This document shows positions 43,584-55,849 of a stretch of DNA of 64,000 bases, piece after piece. Source of the stretch: Phialocephala subalpina (taxonomy: Eukaryota > Ascomycota > Leotiomycetes > Helotiales > Mollisiaceae). Below the pieces are notes generated by a model, which was not told the DNA's origin, did no database searches, and saw only the letters and a list, made by a program, of their open reading frames with translations. Location of the stretch: assembly GCA_900073065.1 (NCBI GenBank), contig FJOG01000039.1:353330-417329 (forward strand), read 5' to 3'. The translations under genes and the position numbers were made by a program. Each line of letters opens with the position of its first letter. The first letter of the stretch is position 1.

Positions 43584-45946
43584 CTACACAGTTGTAATAA
43601 CTTGACGCTCTTTCGGCCAGCACAGAGGTGGCGCATTCTCGTGGCTAAGAGTAACCCCAATACGCTCAAAGCACAAGTTAGATTCATCGACTAACTTGAC
43701 AAGAAGAGTAGCTTCCTGAATACGCCCTTCCGTATACGTGTCGTCGACGTCGCCACGTTCCTTGCCGTTGTCTGGTAGCGCCCAGGTAACCATCCTGACC
43801 ATGTAAAAAGCAAATTCTTGTTCGTTGAGAAAGTCTGGCTCATCAAACTTGAGGAGATCGATATCTTTTTCGTTGTATATCTTTAGTTTCTGTGTTCCAT
43901 TCACAATAAATGCATTTGTTGTGACTGGATATGACTTTAGAGGTTCCGAGTGAAAACATTCCAGGATCGAGGTTTTCAACTTTACCTAGCTAGATTTAAT
44001 CTTGCCTGTGATGGAAACACCGTCTGGTTCACAATGAAAACCTTCAACCTCTGCTTCGATGGCTACCTGAGGATGGGTCTTGCTTGCGCTAAGTACGTCG
44101 TATCTTATTCGTCCATTATAGGCTGCCCACGACCATGATGGGGAGGGTGACGCCCTGGGTCGCCGCGAGGATTCCATAGCATATCAAGAACGAGGGTATC
44201 GCTCCACATCCCTGTAAGATAGGTACCACAGCGAACCCTTTGCATAGCGGCTGCTATTACAGAAAGGGCAGGAAGCCTGTCACCCTCAAAGGAGAGGTTG
44301 TGCTCGGAGTAGAACATCAAAATAGCGCGCCAAAAGTCACCATCCAGTGTATTGCTTGACTTTCGGGTCATATGGACAAGCTTTTGATTGAATCTGCTCT
44401 TCCCGATCTTGAATTGGTTTTTTCCCTCTCTCCCGCATTCGCATTTCTGACCAGAGAAGCACTCCCAGGCAAGCTCGTGAGGCCCAAAATGTATCAGCCG
44501 TGGAGCGAGAAGTCGTTCCTGGAAGCACCAAGCGCGTTGCGCGAGCGGGAAGCTGAGACTGGTTCAAAGAGGCTATGTAAATGAGAGATCATGCGGGCTT
44601 GTATTGAGTCGATTGTTACACTTTTCTCTTCTGCCAGGCAATTTTTGTAAGGGGTGGGAGCTTTGGCCATCGCTATGGTCAGAAAAGAATTCTGGTAGAT
44701 ATCGGCCATTCGAGAACCCTGCACCTCCCAGTCCTTCTTGTCGTCTCGGATAATGCATAACGCATCGATCCAGAGGTAGTTGATGTGTAGGCGACGCGCT
44801 ATCTCTATAACACGCTGGAAAACAACGGGAAGACCATCGATGAGAATCCCTTGTGCACACGTTTCCGGACTCTTAGTCAAGAGCTTGAAGAATCGAGCAC
44901 CTCCTCAGCAGTAGGAGAGGCAGATGTACCGAGCTATTTGGTTCTTTGGTTCTATCAAAAAAGCTTTCGACTTGTCGGCTCTACCAATGTCTAGGACCCG
45001 GTCCGGTAGGGGTGATTTCTGAGATGACCCAAAGCCGCACGTCTGGTGAGTATCGAGACAAGATTGCAGCCAATATTGAATCAGTGGGATGGATGAACAG
45101 ATGGAGCTCGCACTAGCCGAGAAGGGTGGATCGAGGCTCGGCACCAGGGCGCTCTCAGATGTCTCTGACATATGTTGGTCAAAAAGTGTTGAGCGACGAG
45201 GCGCGTACGAAATCTCTATCGAGTTTGGAAAACTGCTCCGGGAGGCTGATGGCAATTTAGTTGCAATTGGCAGGTCGTAAGGGTTATATGTGCTTCTATT
45301 GGAGTTAGTCTTGATAGAACCATTGTACTCAAAGTCGTCGGACATTACCTGACGCAACACTTAAACCGATGACTGCGTTCCATCCTACTGTGAATACATC
45401 CAAATCGACAGCATACCGCTTCCCAGCGTGAAAGTAGGACCTAATGTGAAAGGCCATGGCGTTTGAATGATTAGGCCCTAGGCATGCTAGAATTCCCCAA
45501 AGTGCTTGACAACAGCGGCAACCACCACCAGCCCTTGATGCGCTCTCTATCAGAGCTTGCTTATGTATCGGCGTCGATACTTCTTCGCTTGAAAGGTGTT
45601 TGCAGACTTGGCACCATGTCTCGCTGTACCCGGAGTCGTCTGAATCTTCGTCCACAGCCTCGTTACCAGTGGCTGAAGAACCCTCGGGCCTTGGTGTTTT
45701 TCGCCGCCAAAAGATGAATCTCTTGCGCAGAAAATGTCCCAGTCTCCTTCGGAGATTCATTGCTGTACCTAGAAGCAGCGAGCGGCGAAAACAGAAAAGG
45801 TTGTGGAACGTCACAAGAGGTTCGAACGTCGACGTACCGAGATGTTGTCTCAGAACGGGAAGAAGCGACGCCATCCACGTGATTGGTACCTCACTCAACC
45901 AATTGGGCTCAATTGACTGACGTTCCATTTTTGATGTGTATGACAT
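43584..45946 (-). pseudogene. HET-domain (heterokaryon incompatibility-type) pseudogene
   Basis: The minus strand carries a full-length HET protein layout in pieces. The N-terminal region starts at the ATG at 45946 (M-S-Y-T-S-K) with WCQVCKHLSSEE and GGCRCCQALW. An intron near 45250-45350 is likely. Then RYICLSYC reaches the motif Y-x-x-L-S-Y-C-W-G, where the conserved Trp is a TGA stop (near 44908); GGARFFKLLTKS follows in the same frame. HINYLWIDALCIIRDDKKDW and IYQNSFLTIAMAKAP are the second and third HET motifs. After about 44560 the frame shifts: WCFQERLLAPRLIHFGPHEL is in another frame. Another shift near 44160 precedes PSWSWAAYNGRIRYD. An in-frame TAG at 43986-43988 interrupts the tail, which ends at 43584. 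Intact members trigger programmed cell death on non-self recognition; this copy cannot make a full protein. Confidence 0.85.
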
Positions 45947-46043
45947 GATAAGGGTAATCGCAGAGAAACCCACCCTCGCAATGCCGCTAAAACGAGTGTT
46001 CGAAATATGCACACCTCAAGATCTCCACCTCTTGAAAGTCCAC

Positions 46044-48963
46044 CTAACAAGCATGATCCATCCTCCAATCATCAAAGACCGTTACCAACGCCGCCATGAT
46101 AGCATAGTTCATCTCAGCCGAAACATCGACAGTATACTACTTTTTGTTAGCACGTCAATCTTTCAACAGGAATTGGAAAGTTGGGACTTACAGTATGTTT
46201 CCCCTTCCTCGGTGCACAAGCGATCCTGCCAACCGAGAACCCACCCCAAGTTACAGACACGTGAGTGAGATTGTCATCGCCCTTAGCAATCCACTGTTTC
46301 GTACTATCCTTCTCATCCGCCGTCGTATTAACCACCCAATAAGGACTCATCCCAAAACTCGAATTCCTCACACTAAACAACCCCGTCCCATCCGCCGTCT
46401 CACCAACCCTCGTACTCCCCGTCTTCCTTTGAAAAGCAAACAACTTCTCTCCCACCTCGTTTCCAGCAAAGAAATCCGTCCGTCGGCTTAGGGTGTTGGT
46501 TTGCGTAAAACACCTCACATTCCTGCTCTCGTCTGAACTCTCAACCGCCCATTCCAATTTCGAAAACGTAGCTACGCGTCTCGACATCGTTAACTGCAAC
46601 CCATCAGACCCAGCACAGAAGCCATCATGGAACCATCTCGCTTGGCTTAAGGCCTGAGCCTTCTTCTGGCTCGCCGACTCGAGAGGGTGAACTTGTTGAT
46701 AAGTTTTATAAGCCGGCGCATGCGGGATATCGTGTTTCAGCGCCTTTGCATGCTCTTCGGTTTCATCAGAATGTCTCCGAACATTCAAAGGCCGAACGTT
46801 AACAGGCTCCTGTTCTTCGAATTGGGCAGCGAGTTCTTCGGGAGCAGGTTCTTGGAGGGGACCAGCTTGGAATGTGTAGTTGACGTTGTGAGTGTGGGCT
46901 GTGCGGCTGAAGTTCGGTGCGGGAATCATTGGCGCGGAGTCTTCGAGGGTGTATCGTTTTGGGGAAGTAGGCGAGCCGAAGGTGGTTTTCTTGTTCATGG
47001 GTCGAGCGAGGACGGGTTCGGAAGTGTTGACGTCTTCGGACTTGGGAGCTTCGAATGAAAACGCGGCTGGTACTGGAGGAGGTCTGGACACTCTTGCTGG
47101 TACGGAAGAAGCCTCCACAACTGGCGGCGGGGACGGTGTCCTGGATTTGAGAGCAGGCTTGGGTCGAGGTCGTACAAGGACCGAGTCCGAGGCGTCGACA
47201 ATCTTAGGAGGAGGAGTTGGTGCATTCCGTACCCGTGCAAGGTCTTCATCGTCAATTTCCTGAGCACGAGGTTTTGGTCGAGGTCGTGCCAGTATCGACT
47301 CATGCTTGATCTTGTTCAAAGCTCCCGTCAATCCCGGACTGCTGTGTTCCACCTTCTGTGGTGCTGGCCTGCTTGACTCTGGGATCTGGATTGTCAAGCT
47401 TGGAGCAGACAATCGGAAAGTCGCGGACCTGCTCGACCTGCCGCTTGAGGATCTTGCTGGATATAGAACGGACGTTGGGATCTCTGTGCTTGCATCTTTC
47501 CTCCCAACACTGAGCACAGACGGAAGCGGCTCCGTACTAGGTGCAACCTCTTTCTTCGGGCGAGGAGGCAGACTGAAATCCGGTGTAGGAATTCTGAATT
47601 GTTCAGGGGACAGAATTGCTGCACTTTCTCCAGGAGGTGTCGCCGCAGGTGAAGGTGGAGCATGAGGCAAGATATCCACGAAGCTGGTAACCGTAGCTCG
47701 CATCGGCTTCGGGAACGAAAATCGAGACCTCATGCTTGCTTTTGGTTGAACCAATTTGTCCAGACTGTCCTTCCTCTCGTTCACTGGGAAGTTCTCTTGG
47801 GCATCCTTGAGCTGATATCTTCCTGCGCTCGCCCCAGACATTCTAAAAGATTCATATCGTCGTAGACTCGGGTCGGTTGGTGGTGGTTGAGGTCGGTTTT
47901 GTCGCACACTCGGGGAGTATGTTGGTTCGTTATTTCGAATCCCGGATTCTGCTACGGATGGTAATGTATTGCGGTACGAATTCTGCGAAGCTCTCGACTC
48001 ATAAGTCCTCGCGCTAGAGTTCTCTGGAGAATACGACGATCGATAAGGAGAAGGGGATACTTCATTGGACGTTCGCGGACGAGCACTAGACTCCAACAGA
48101 GGTGAGTTAGACGCTCCATAAGCCGGCCTCGTAATATCTTGAGATCGCTTCTTCTCTTGAGGCGCTCCGTATACTGTAGGTGAGTAAAGACTGTGGAAGG
48201 CAGGTTTAGGGGCTTGTCCGAGTTCTTCCAACTCATCTCGTCGAGCGCCGGTAGCCATCGGTGGCACCGGCACCGTGTTGCGGTAAGAGTTCTGTCTTGA
48301 GCCTTTTCGTTCGTATTTGCTAGCGACTGTGGCCAATGACGGCCAGTGAGCATCGCTGTACGAGTTTTGCCGCTTTTCTTGAGGTGGGTCCGACAATTCG
48401 TATTTGCGAGGAGCCGCAGGTCGCTGCGGCGATGGCGATCGTACTGGCGAGGCAACTTCATTCTGAGTTGCTCTCCTTTCGAATCGAGGACTTGGTGCGG
48501 CTGGTGGAGATGGTGCAAGTCGAGCATGCTTTTGTGGAGGACTGATCTTATGGGCTGGCTTCGTAGTCATGTGCAACTCATCTGCAGCTTGCTCTGTCCT
48601 GCTCGGTGCTCGTGAAGATCTGTTGCTTAAAGATCTTGGTGTTGTTAATCCAGAAGCTCCAGAAACGTTGAAACTTCCTGATTCGGAGAAAAGCGATACC
48701 GTCGGAGATGGTGATGATTCCTCTTGGTACTCCGAAAACTTCTGGAAATCTGCTACTAGTGAAGGGTCAAATTCGAGTTGAGGAGGCTCCCATTTCTTCC
48801 CAGTGAGTGCAGCTGCCTCCTTCGCAGCTTTGTCGGCGTCGCTTTCTAGGTACTGAAAGATCATATTCATCATATCCGAGTCCTCCGTTGAAAACACTCG
48901 ACTCCCTCGATCCACAATCTGTGTAGGTTTCAGAGACCTCGTAAACTCATCGTCTTCAAACAT
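46044..48963 (-). CDS. Long disordered protein with C-terminal LURP-one/Tubby-like domain
   Basis: Exons 46192-48963 and 46044-46136, phase 0, 55-nt intron (GTAAGT donor, AAGTAG acceptor), 954 residues, ATG at 48963. The first about 770 residues are Ser/Pro/Arg-rich, with repeated RQNSYRNT and SQNSYRNT motifs and many ARPRPKP-type proline motifs that could bind SH3 domains. The last about 165 residues form a beta-rich domain: ATFSKLEWAVESSDESRNVRCF, KLFAFQRKTGSTR, SPYWVVNTTADE and HVSVTWGGFSVGRIA. The spliced last exon adds YTVDVSAEMNYAIMAALVTV plus FDDWRMD, the typical final strand and helix of LURP-one-related (LOR/Tubby-like) domains. Without the last exon the domain would lack its central helix, which supports the splice. 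LOR domains may bind phosphoinositides; the function here is unknown. The HET pseudogene begins about 100 bp downstream on the same strand. Confidence 0.75.
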
Positions 48964-50435
48964 CGTGTCGTGTTTAAATCCTCCAGTATTAAGTCAAGAA
49001 AAGGTGTTGGACTCAATAGTTTGCCAGCTGACAGTAGGAATGTCAAGTCAGCAAAAACATGAAAAGAAAACAACGTGCAGGTGAAGCAACAAAAATTGAA
49101 TCCTTCCTCCAACGCATTACGAAGGGATCCCCCCATACTTATCGCAGTCATCCAACACATCATATTCTAAGAACGCAATCCGCCACAAGCCTCGAAGGCT
49201 ATTTTTCACGGCGACCGAGGAGCTGATGGTTTTGGCGTGCCTTCAATTGTGGCTTAGCGTTGGCTGCGCTTGCATGGCATCGCTAGGCCACGAATCAACG
49301 GTCCGTGTTCTATTTTCGGTGTGCAAAAGAAGAGAGCTCCAACGTCAGCATCAGCGAATTGTATTGTTTCATCGCTTTTCTGGAATATGCACATGTCAGA
49401 CGTCAAATGCTTTCTTCAGTCTCGCCACGAATGTGCACCTTGACAGACAACACTCGTGTTGACGACCACTTGTTGTCTTACGACCGTTGTTCATGCCATT
49501 ACCCCAGGATTCTCAAAGCATGACAACTCAAAGTTTCGCATAAGAATCTCATGCCTCCCGCATCTTCGCGCAGTGTAAATGTTCTTCAAAATCACGATGC
49601 CGTTGATTGAGGCGCCTTCCCCGAACCCACAATAGAAATGGTCCGAATGGAATTTGATAGCCACTTGGCACAACGGTATAAACGACCCTGCATAACTAGA
49701 TCAAGAAGCTCTTGGCCTGCGTCAATCCCTTCCAGCAACTGCTGTGAACAATGTGCATCGCAAACTTTGTCCGAAACCATCAGGTCACATGACCTTGTCC
49801 AAGTGACAAAAACACCGAAGGAAATCCTCCGCCGAATGTATCGGCGGCCAGTAGGAACATATACTGAGGCAAAAATCCACTTGAGTGTTTCACAGTCAGA
49901 GGAGACGGGTGATGGAAGCTCCCGTACGGACATTGTTGAGCCCGAAATCTGAAGGTGAAGCTGTCCTGCACTGGCCGTTCGGCGGTTCCGTCATCTGTGA
50001 AGAAATCCTGTGGAGTCTTAAAACTCTCTAAGTGCCCGACGTGCATCGCTACAATTTGCTTGATCTGCATCGAAACACGGTCTGCCACGGTGGGAGCTGG
50101 TGCTGTATCGCCCGCTCGATCAATCGTCTAGACTTGCAACGGCCAAGTGAACTTCTTGGCCCATAATACTGGACTTGGCCTTGCCTAACAAATGCTCATG
50201 TGCGCCAAAATTTTCAAGCAACAAAGTAAATTGACAGAATGGAAGCTGGGCGACTCACCTGCCTGGCAACAAACCCTGTCCCACTCGGTCCTAGCATTTC
50301 ACACCTCCCCATCCCATATTGACCTTGAGGATAGCTTTTTGTTCTGCATCCTATATTCTCCAACGATGATGTATAATCTATTTACAAGTCTCTTTCGATA
50401 TTGTACATGCATCTCTCGATTTTGTTGTATGTCGA
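48964..50435. other. Intergenic, no supported gene
   Basis: About 1.5 kb between the LOR protein start and the NDUFA5 stop. Open frames at 49226-49523, 49592-49952 and 49780-50088 overlap on both strands and lack domains. No RNA gene was recognised. Confidence 0.5.
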
Positions 50436-51348
50436 TTACTTTTGTGGTGGTTGCTGTGTCGTGGGCGTTCCGGTATCGCGCATGAAGTATGCACATTGAC
50501 CCTCGACTGGCTTCTCTTCTAAGTCTTCCCATCTGTGAGCATGTTAGCCAGTCCCTTTTGCAGACATCAGGTAAGGAAGGAGGGGTGAGACGTACACTTT
50601 AGCCTTCAACATAGTATCCACAAGCTTCAGCTCTCCCTCCGCGACCTGAATAACCTCCTCAATCAACCCAGCACCAATCTTATTCTCAATCTCCTCGATC
50701 CTATACCACCATTAGCATCCCATCCCTTCCCCTTCTCCCCAACCCAGGAATAACTCACTGCTCAAGCGTCAACATCGGCTCCTTCTCCAACCCCACACTC
50801 TTCGCATCACTCCCCGGCCTCTCCCTCGCCAAATTAATCAAATTTGCCCTCTCCTCCTGCGTCCTCGTCCCCTCCAATTCCGGCCCCAAATCCTTCTCCC
50901 CATCCCACTCATCGTCCACCTCATCCAAAACCCGTTCCTCTTTACTCTCAACAAACGTCTTCCCCATAATCGTCCTCCTAACCATTCCCTCTTTCCCCTC
51001 CATCCCTTCACCCCCGGCGGAGATATGATCCACGCCTCCTTCCGGTGTGTTGAACACTTCTGGATGAGCTTTGAGTGTTTCTTTCGCTTTTTGGGCCCAG
51101 GCTTCGTAGCCGGCTGGGACGACGGATTCGACGATTGACATGCGGTGTTTGGTTAATGCTTCGGTCGATTGACGATAGAGACTTGTTTCAGGGAGGGAGG
51201 AGAGTTTTTCGAGGGTAGAGGAGTAGAGGTAGATGAGCTGTGATCGAGGGGCGGCTGCTGTCAAAAGACCCGTAAGGCCCGTTGGAGTGCCGGGTTCGAG
51301 GTAGCGCGCTGGCTTGAGGGCCGCGAGGCGCGTGAGCGTGCGGCGCAT
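50436..51348 (-). CDS. NADH:ubiquinone oxidoreductase (complex I) 29.9 kDa / NDUFA5 subunit
   Basis: Exons 50759-51348, 50596-50700 and 50436-50532, phases 2 and 2, 263 residues. This fits the long fungal form of the subunit (29.9 kDa in Neurospora) better than the 116-residue animal NDUFA5. N-terminal MRRTLTRLAALKPARYLEPG is basic and could aid mitochondrial import. The conserved core follows: TGLTGLLTAAAPRSQLIYLY, SSTLEKLSSLPETSLYRQST, LTKHRMSIVESVVPAGYEAW. The fungal extension ends with LEQIEEIENKIGAGLIEEVI (across the first junction), VAEGELKLVDTMLKAKVWED and EEKPVEGQCAYFMRDTGTP. It is an accessory subunit of the matrix arm of complex I, near the NADH-oxidising module. The splice joins restore this continuous helical tail. 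Confidence 0.92.
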
Positions 51349-51768
51349 CGTGTGGGATTGTACAATGGCAGATTGTGGGTGTTGTGTTGAAGAAGGTGAA
51401 CTTCGAATCGTGACGTTCTGGAGAAAGGGAAGCTTGAGATGTGAGGGCTTGGCGTGGCGCTAAGATTTGTGCGGCTGGCGAATTGGAGGTGAGAGATTAT
51501 CAGCACATTCAGGTACCTTGACAAAACGAGCTCGAAAACTCATGTAAACAGGTCAATTGGGTTAGACTCGAGCTTTGAAGTATGCCTTTGATTCTATTTC
51601 ATCATTATGCCCCGTAATAAACACATTTTGACCAGGCATGGTTCTTGGCCACGTGACTAGCGAATCTAGAAAGTCACCTATGACCATACGACTCTGAAAG
51701 GAAGGTTTCTCTGATTGTCAAGATTAAACAAGGACCTTTTCGAGACTTTATTCATTTATATGCTATCC
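51349..51768. other. Intergenic, nothing seen
   Basis: 420 bp between the NDUFA5 start and the stop of the gamma-tubulin complex gene on the same strand. Presumed NDUFA5 promoter. Confidence 0.45.
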
Positions 51769-54683
51769 TTATATATGAGCGCTCTTCTCATAATAATTCG
51801 ACATCTCCAACCTCGTCACCAGCTGGACAACCGTATTCTCCTCCGCCAGATCATCGCCTCCAAACAAGCCCCCTTCCTCACTTCTCCCGTCCATGAACTT
51901 TCTCTCCCCATACCCCTTCTTCTCACTCAGACCCCTACAGACGGTGATAAACACACCGACCTTCTTCCTAAACCTGAGATACATTTCTCTGATCTCCTCA
52001 TTTCCTCCTTCTTTGGCCTTTAATCCCAGCGCTCTTTCTCTACTATATTTCGAGAATTGGAGTATGAGGCCGAAGATTTCTTCTAACAACTTCATAACCG
52101 GCTGCTGCCTCTTCCTCAAAAGCAGCGCGAACATAATTCTATCAAGTACCTTCTCATGATAATCTCTCAACTTATCTAATCCATCATTCTGTCCCAACGT
52201 CAAATTATCATCATCAGAATTAATCCTCTCTTCGATTTGATCAAGCTTCCGCTCAAAGACGCGCCAGGTTGCTTCTATCCCAGTATCAAAGAAATACCCA
52301 CATACGCTAGTGATGAAATGATGGGCTTCGATGCGGAAACGTTGAGATGTGTGATCGCCTTGCCAGGAGGAGGTACGATCTGTTGCGTCTCGGAAGAGCG
52401 CTGAGACAACGTAGAGCATGCGGATTACTCTGAGGAGGAGTTTGAATAACTGGTCGTATTTGTATAGGATTATGGGCGTGATGACAGCATCTAGCGGAGC
52501 AGGAGGTTTATACGATAACCTCAAGAAGTCAAGGGCTTCGACTGAGTCTGGATTCATGCATTTCTCAATCTCATCCTCAGACATATCTCGGACTGCGAAG
52601 CTGAGGTCTCCCGGGAGGGAAGTTTGATCGAGATAGGTGCCTCGATGGGACGTCGATTGATTTAGCACCTGTTTGGATTCGTAGCTTTCTGTGAGAACAC
52701 CCATCAGTGCGAGACGTAGCTCGGAGCTGGCTGGTGGCCAGGTATCGCGGCCACCGAGTCGAAGACCCATGATCCCTCCTGAGCGGGCAACTCCGCGATG
52801 ACGTTCAGCGCTTTCGAGTTCGGGGTCGAAGAGCGCGTGGGAGAGGCGGCTGGAAAAGACTCCGTTGCCGAGGAGGTGGAAGTTTCGTTGGGCGGCGAGA
52901 TGGTCGCGGAGGTTGTGTGAGTTGAAGAATAGTCGCATGCATGTTCCGTTGACTATTCGGGCTTGGGTGGCGATGATTGGGTTGAAGGATAGTATTGGGA
53001 CCAGGGCTATGGGAGGAGCGAAGACTGAACTTTTTTCGACCGGTGGACCATCCTTTGCGAAGAGGTACTTGTTCAACCCTACGGCCAACTGATCAATCGG
53101 CGCGTTGTCCATAAGCGGCCGATCGAAAGCATCGATTGAAGCCAGTAAATGTGCGTGCATGTCCTCTGCTGGCTTGCCAAAGAAGTCCAGCTTCGCCATA
53201 TCCATGCCAGGAATGACGCTCTTATGAAGTTCCGGTTGAGAGCTATCGGTTGAGAATCGTTGGATGGCGTCCAGCAAATTCTTCTCATATTCCAATGCCT
53301 TGGTCTCAACCTTTTGGACATCTTGCCACGAGAAGTTCCATTCCAACGATGGAGGTTGCGCGGAAGCCACAACATCAGCCCTTGCCAGCGGGTGATTTGC
53401 ATGGTGATCCCTCAGAAATCGAAGACTCCTTCCGACCTCGAACATCGCCCTAGCATCGTCGGGAAGGATAAAAGAAGGAACTTTGTCATAATTCAGAACG
53501 TAGTCAGGCTCATGCATCTCGAGTCCCTGGTCGTCAACCCAATCCTTGTTTTCCACTTTCACGAAGCTTTTCCCCTTGCCTTCCTTCGTCAATGGTAAGC
53601 CAGCTTCTCGTTGGAGACCTAGCCATTCGCCTGCAAATTCAAGCCAAGGTTGGGATACGCGAGTCAAGATCTCAAGTAGTATCTCCCTCAGAGAGTCTGT
53701 TCTATGCTCGAGAAGCTGGATCTCTTCGAAAATAGTGGACAGCATAGCTTCGTCGCTTCGAGTGACTGAGACATTCACAACAATTCGTCGAAAGCATACC
53801 AGAATAGCATGTGCTGGCTGAAACAAAGCTTGCAATTGAAGGACACTGTTTTGCGAAGCAGCTGATATGCTTAGAGAGGACTGGATGGTTGCTAGTAGAC
53901 TAGAAACCGAGTCTGCTAGAGCGATCCGACCAGGAGATGCATTGATCATGTAAGTCTTGTCGACAAAGCTTTGGAGTGACCTTGTGATATTCCCACATTC
54001 CATGAAAATACCGAGGAGTCCAGCTAGTGAGTGTCCGGTGTAGCCAGATATTCTGATATTCGAGAGAGCCGGCACAAATTTCTTCTTCTCTTCATCCCAG
54101 CAGAAGAAGACGGAGCTTCTTCCAAGTCCAAGTGCCAACAACGATTTTGTGTAGACTTTTGCATCCACCACGAGGTAGTCCGTATTCTCGACTCGTAGAA
54201 AGTCTTCGTTAGCTGCTAAAGCAGTGTCGAAAATAGCTGGTCCAGCCTCTGTGATATATGGCGTGTTGTACTGCTCCGTCTTCTGCTTCTCAAAACCATC
54301 CCAACTTTGGTAATTCGCAACCTTTATAGGAGGCTCTTGCATAAGAGCCCAGATGTCAACCTCCTCATCTTGTTCGTTAGTAGGTTGTGGAGTCTCCTTG
54401 CCAGAGTTCGTAGAAGTAGTTGGCGTCTTTACGTCGTCTGCGAAGCCGAAAGAGAGATCTGGTATGCTGAAAAAGACATCGTCCTGTCCTTCTGGTTCGA
54501 CATTCGACAGGCTCGCATCAATGTCTGTCTTCTCGTCAGTTGTTGACCTCCCCTTCAAGCACTCAACCTACCATCTAGCTTGAGCTGCGAAAACAATAAA
54601 CTATTATTCTCTGGCGCATCTCCCAGAAGTTTCGAAGGCGCATACAAATCCGGAATTACGAACACATCTCCAGCATCATCCAT
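51769..54683 (-). CDS. Gamma-tubulin complex component, Spc97/Spc98 family (GCP5/6-like)
   Basis: Exons 54572-54683 and 51769-54524, phase 1, 47-nt intron, 955 residues, start M-D-D-A-G-D-V-F-V. The frame is also open from 54558 inside the intron but without ATG; the upstream exon gives a proper start. Features: an acidic N-terminus (EPEGQDDVFFSIPDLSFGF); a GRIP1-like N-terminal helical region from about residue 110 (FLRVENTDYLVVDAKVYTKS, GYTGHSLAGLLGIFMECGNI); and a C-terminal GRIP2 region with YKYDQLFKLLLRVIRMLYVV, FITSVCGYFFDTGIEATWRV and YHEKVLDRIMFALLLRKRQQ, which contacts gamma-tubulin in the family. It nucleates microtubules at spindle pole bodies. I favour the GCP5/6 group over GCP2/3 because of overall divergence and the inserts between GRIP1 and GRIP2, but this is not certain. 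Confidence 0.85.
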
Positions 54684-54858
54684 CTTTCACATTTTCGTCG
54701 CGTTGTTGTTCAGGTTGACGCGTTCCAACTTTCTACTGCGGGAGTAGCCGCGCCGTGCCCTGAAATTCCGTCCCTGCAAGGCTACGCATTGAACATTTCC
54801 AACCCACTCTCCAGCCACTGTAATCAACAACGACTCCACTCTTGACACACCCTGCGCA
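54684..54858. promoter_or_regulatory. Short divergent promoter, gamma-tubulin complex gene and EAF7
   Basis: Only 175 bp separate the two start codons on opposite strands, so the core promoters and 5' UTRs must overlap or be very short. No TATA box was seen, as is usual for housekeeping pairs. Confidence 0.5.
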
Positions 54859-55849
54859 ATGCCTCCACGAAAGAAAACCGCGAAAGGGAGTGTTCGTGCT
54901 CCTTCCACACCAGCAGCAGACGAAGATGCCATGGCCATTGATACGCCTCAGCCCTCTGAACCATCGAAACCCGCTGAAGCAGTTCAGCCTGCCGAACCAG
55001 CCTACGACATCACAAAGGATCCATGGACCGATGAGCAGGAGACGAGTCTTTACAAGGGGATCATGAAATGGAAACCTGCTGGTGCGCATATTCTCTGCTA
55101 TTAGGAAGAAGGGTAGCTGATTGATTGGGGGTATAGGTATGCACAAACACTTCCGCATGATAGCCCTCAGCGAACATCTACGAAACCACGGCTACAACCC
55201 CGAAATCGACCAACACACCCGCATCCCGGGCATCTGGTCCAAACTCCGCACCCTCTACACCCTCCCCATAATCGACGATCGCGAGAACAGCTTCGAATAT
55301 GAAGAACCCGACAAGTTTCTCGATTTCGAGATCCCTACAGACATGGAGGACTTCGAAGAGAGGATGTGGGAGCAAGGGAGAAGGAAAGGTCCTCGTAGTG
55401 AAGCTTCAAGCCCCCCTTCTATGAGTAGGTCGAGATCACCATCGCCGAGAGAGCAGAGGAAGAGGAAGAGAGCGGATACAGCTACGACGAAGGAGAAGGG
55501 GAAGGAGACGAGGGCTAGTACAGTGGAGGATACGGATGAGGCGAGGACGTCGCCGGCTGCGAGCTCACCGCCGAAAGCTACAAGGGCGGGGAGAGGGATG
55601 AATAGGTCTGCGGCGAGGGTTAAGGCGGAGTCGGGGAGCAGACAGCAGAGTAAGGATACTGCCGTTGATACGGCGGATGAGGAGGAGACTAGAGAGGAGA
55701 CGGAGGATCATGAGGATGAGGAGGGGGAAGGTGAGGAGGAGGGGGAGGAGGATGGAACGCCGGATCCGAAGCCTTCGAGAGGGAGACCGAAGAGAGGAGC
55801 GATGCCTGCGAGGAATACAGGACGGCGATTGATACTGAATCGAAAGTAG
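54859..55849 (+). CDS. EAF7: Chromatin modification protein EAF7 (CT20 family, NuA4 subunit)
   Basis: Exons 54859-55081 and 55137-55849, phase 1, 55-nt intron, 311 residues, ATG M-P-P-R-K-K. The CT20 domain is split by the intron: WTDEQETSLYKGIMKWKPAG, then MHKHFRMIALSEHLRNHGYN, then IPGIWSKLRTLYTLPIIDDR and EFSYE-like acidic strands to about residue 150. W-K-P-x-G-M-H-K-H-F is the most diagnostic motif. The C-terminal half is disordered and highly charged with Lys/Arg-Glu runs and an acidic stretch, ending with an AT-hook-like SRGRPKRGAMP. EAF7 is part of the TINTIN module with EAF3 and EAF5 and of the NuA4 histone acetyltransferase; it acts in the nucleus. Confidence 0.9.

Noticed and set aside
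43584..46012. An intact HET gene built from introns
   Set aside because: The frame changes at about 44560 and 44160 lack introns of workable length, and two nonsense codons sit inside conserved sequence, so I call it a pseudogene.
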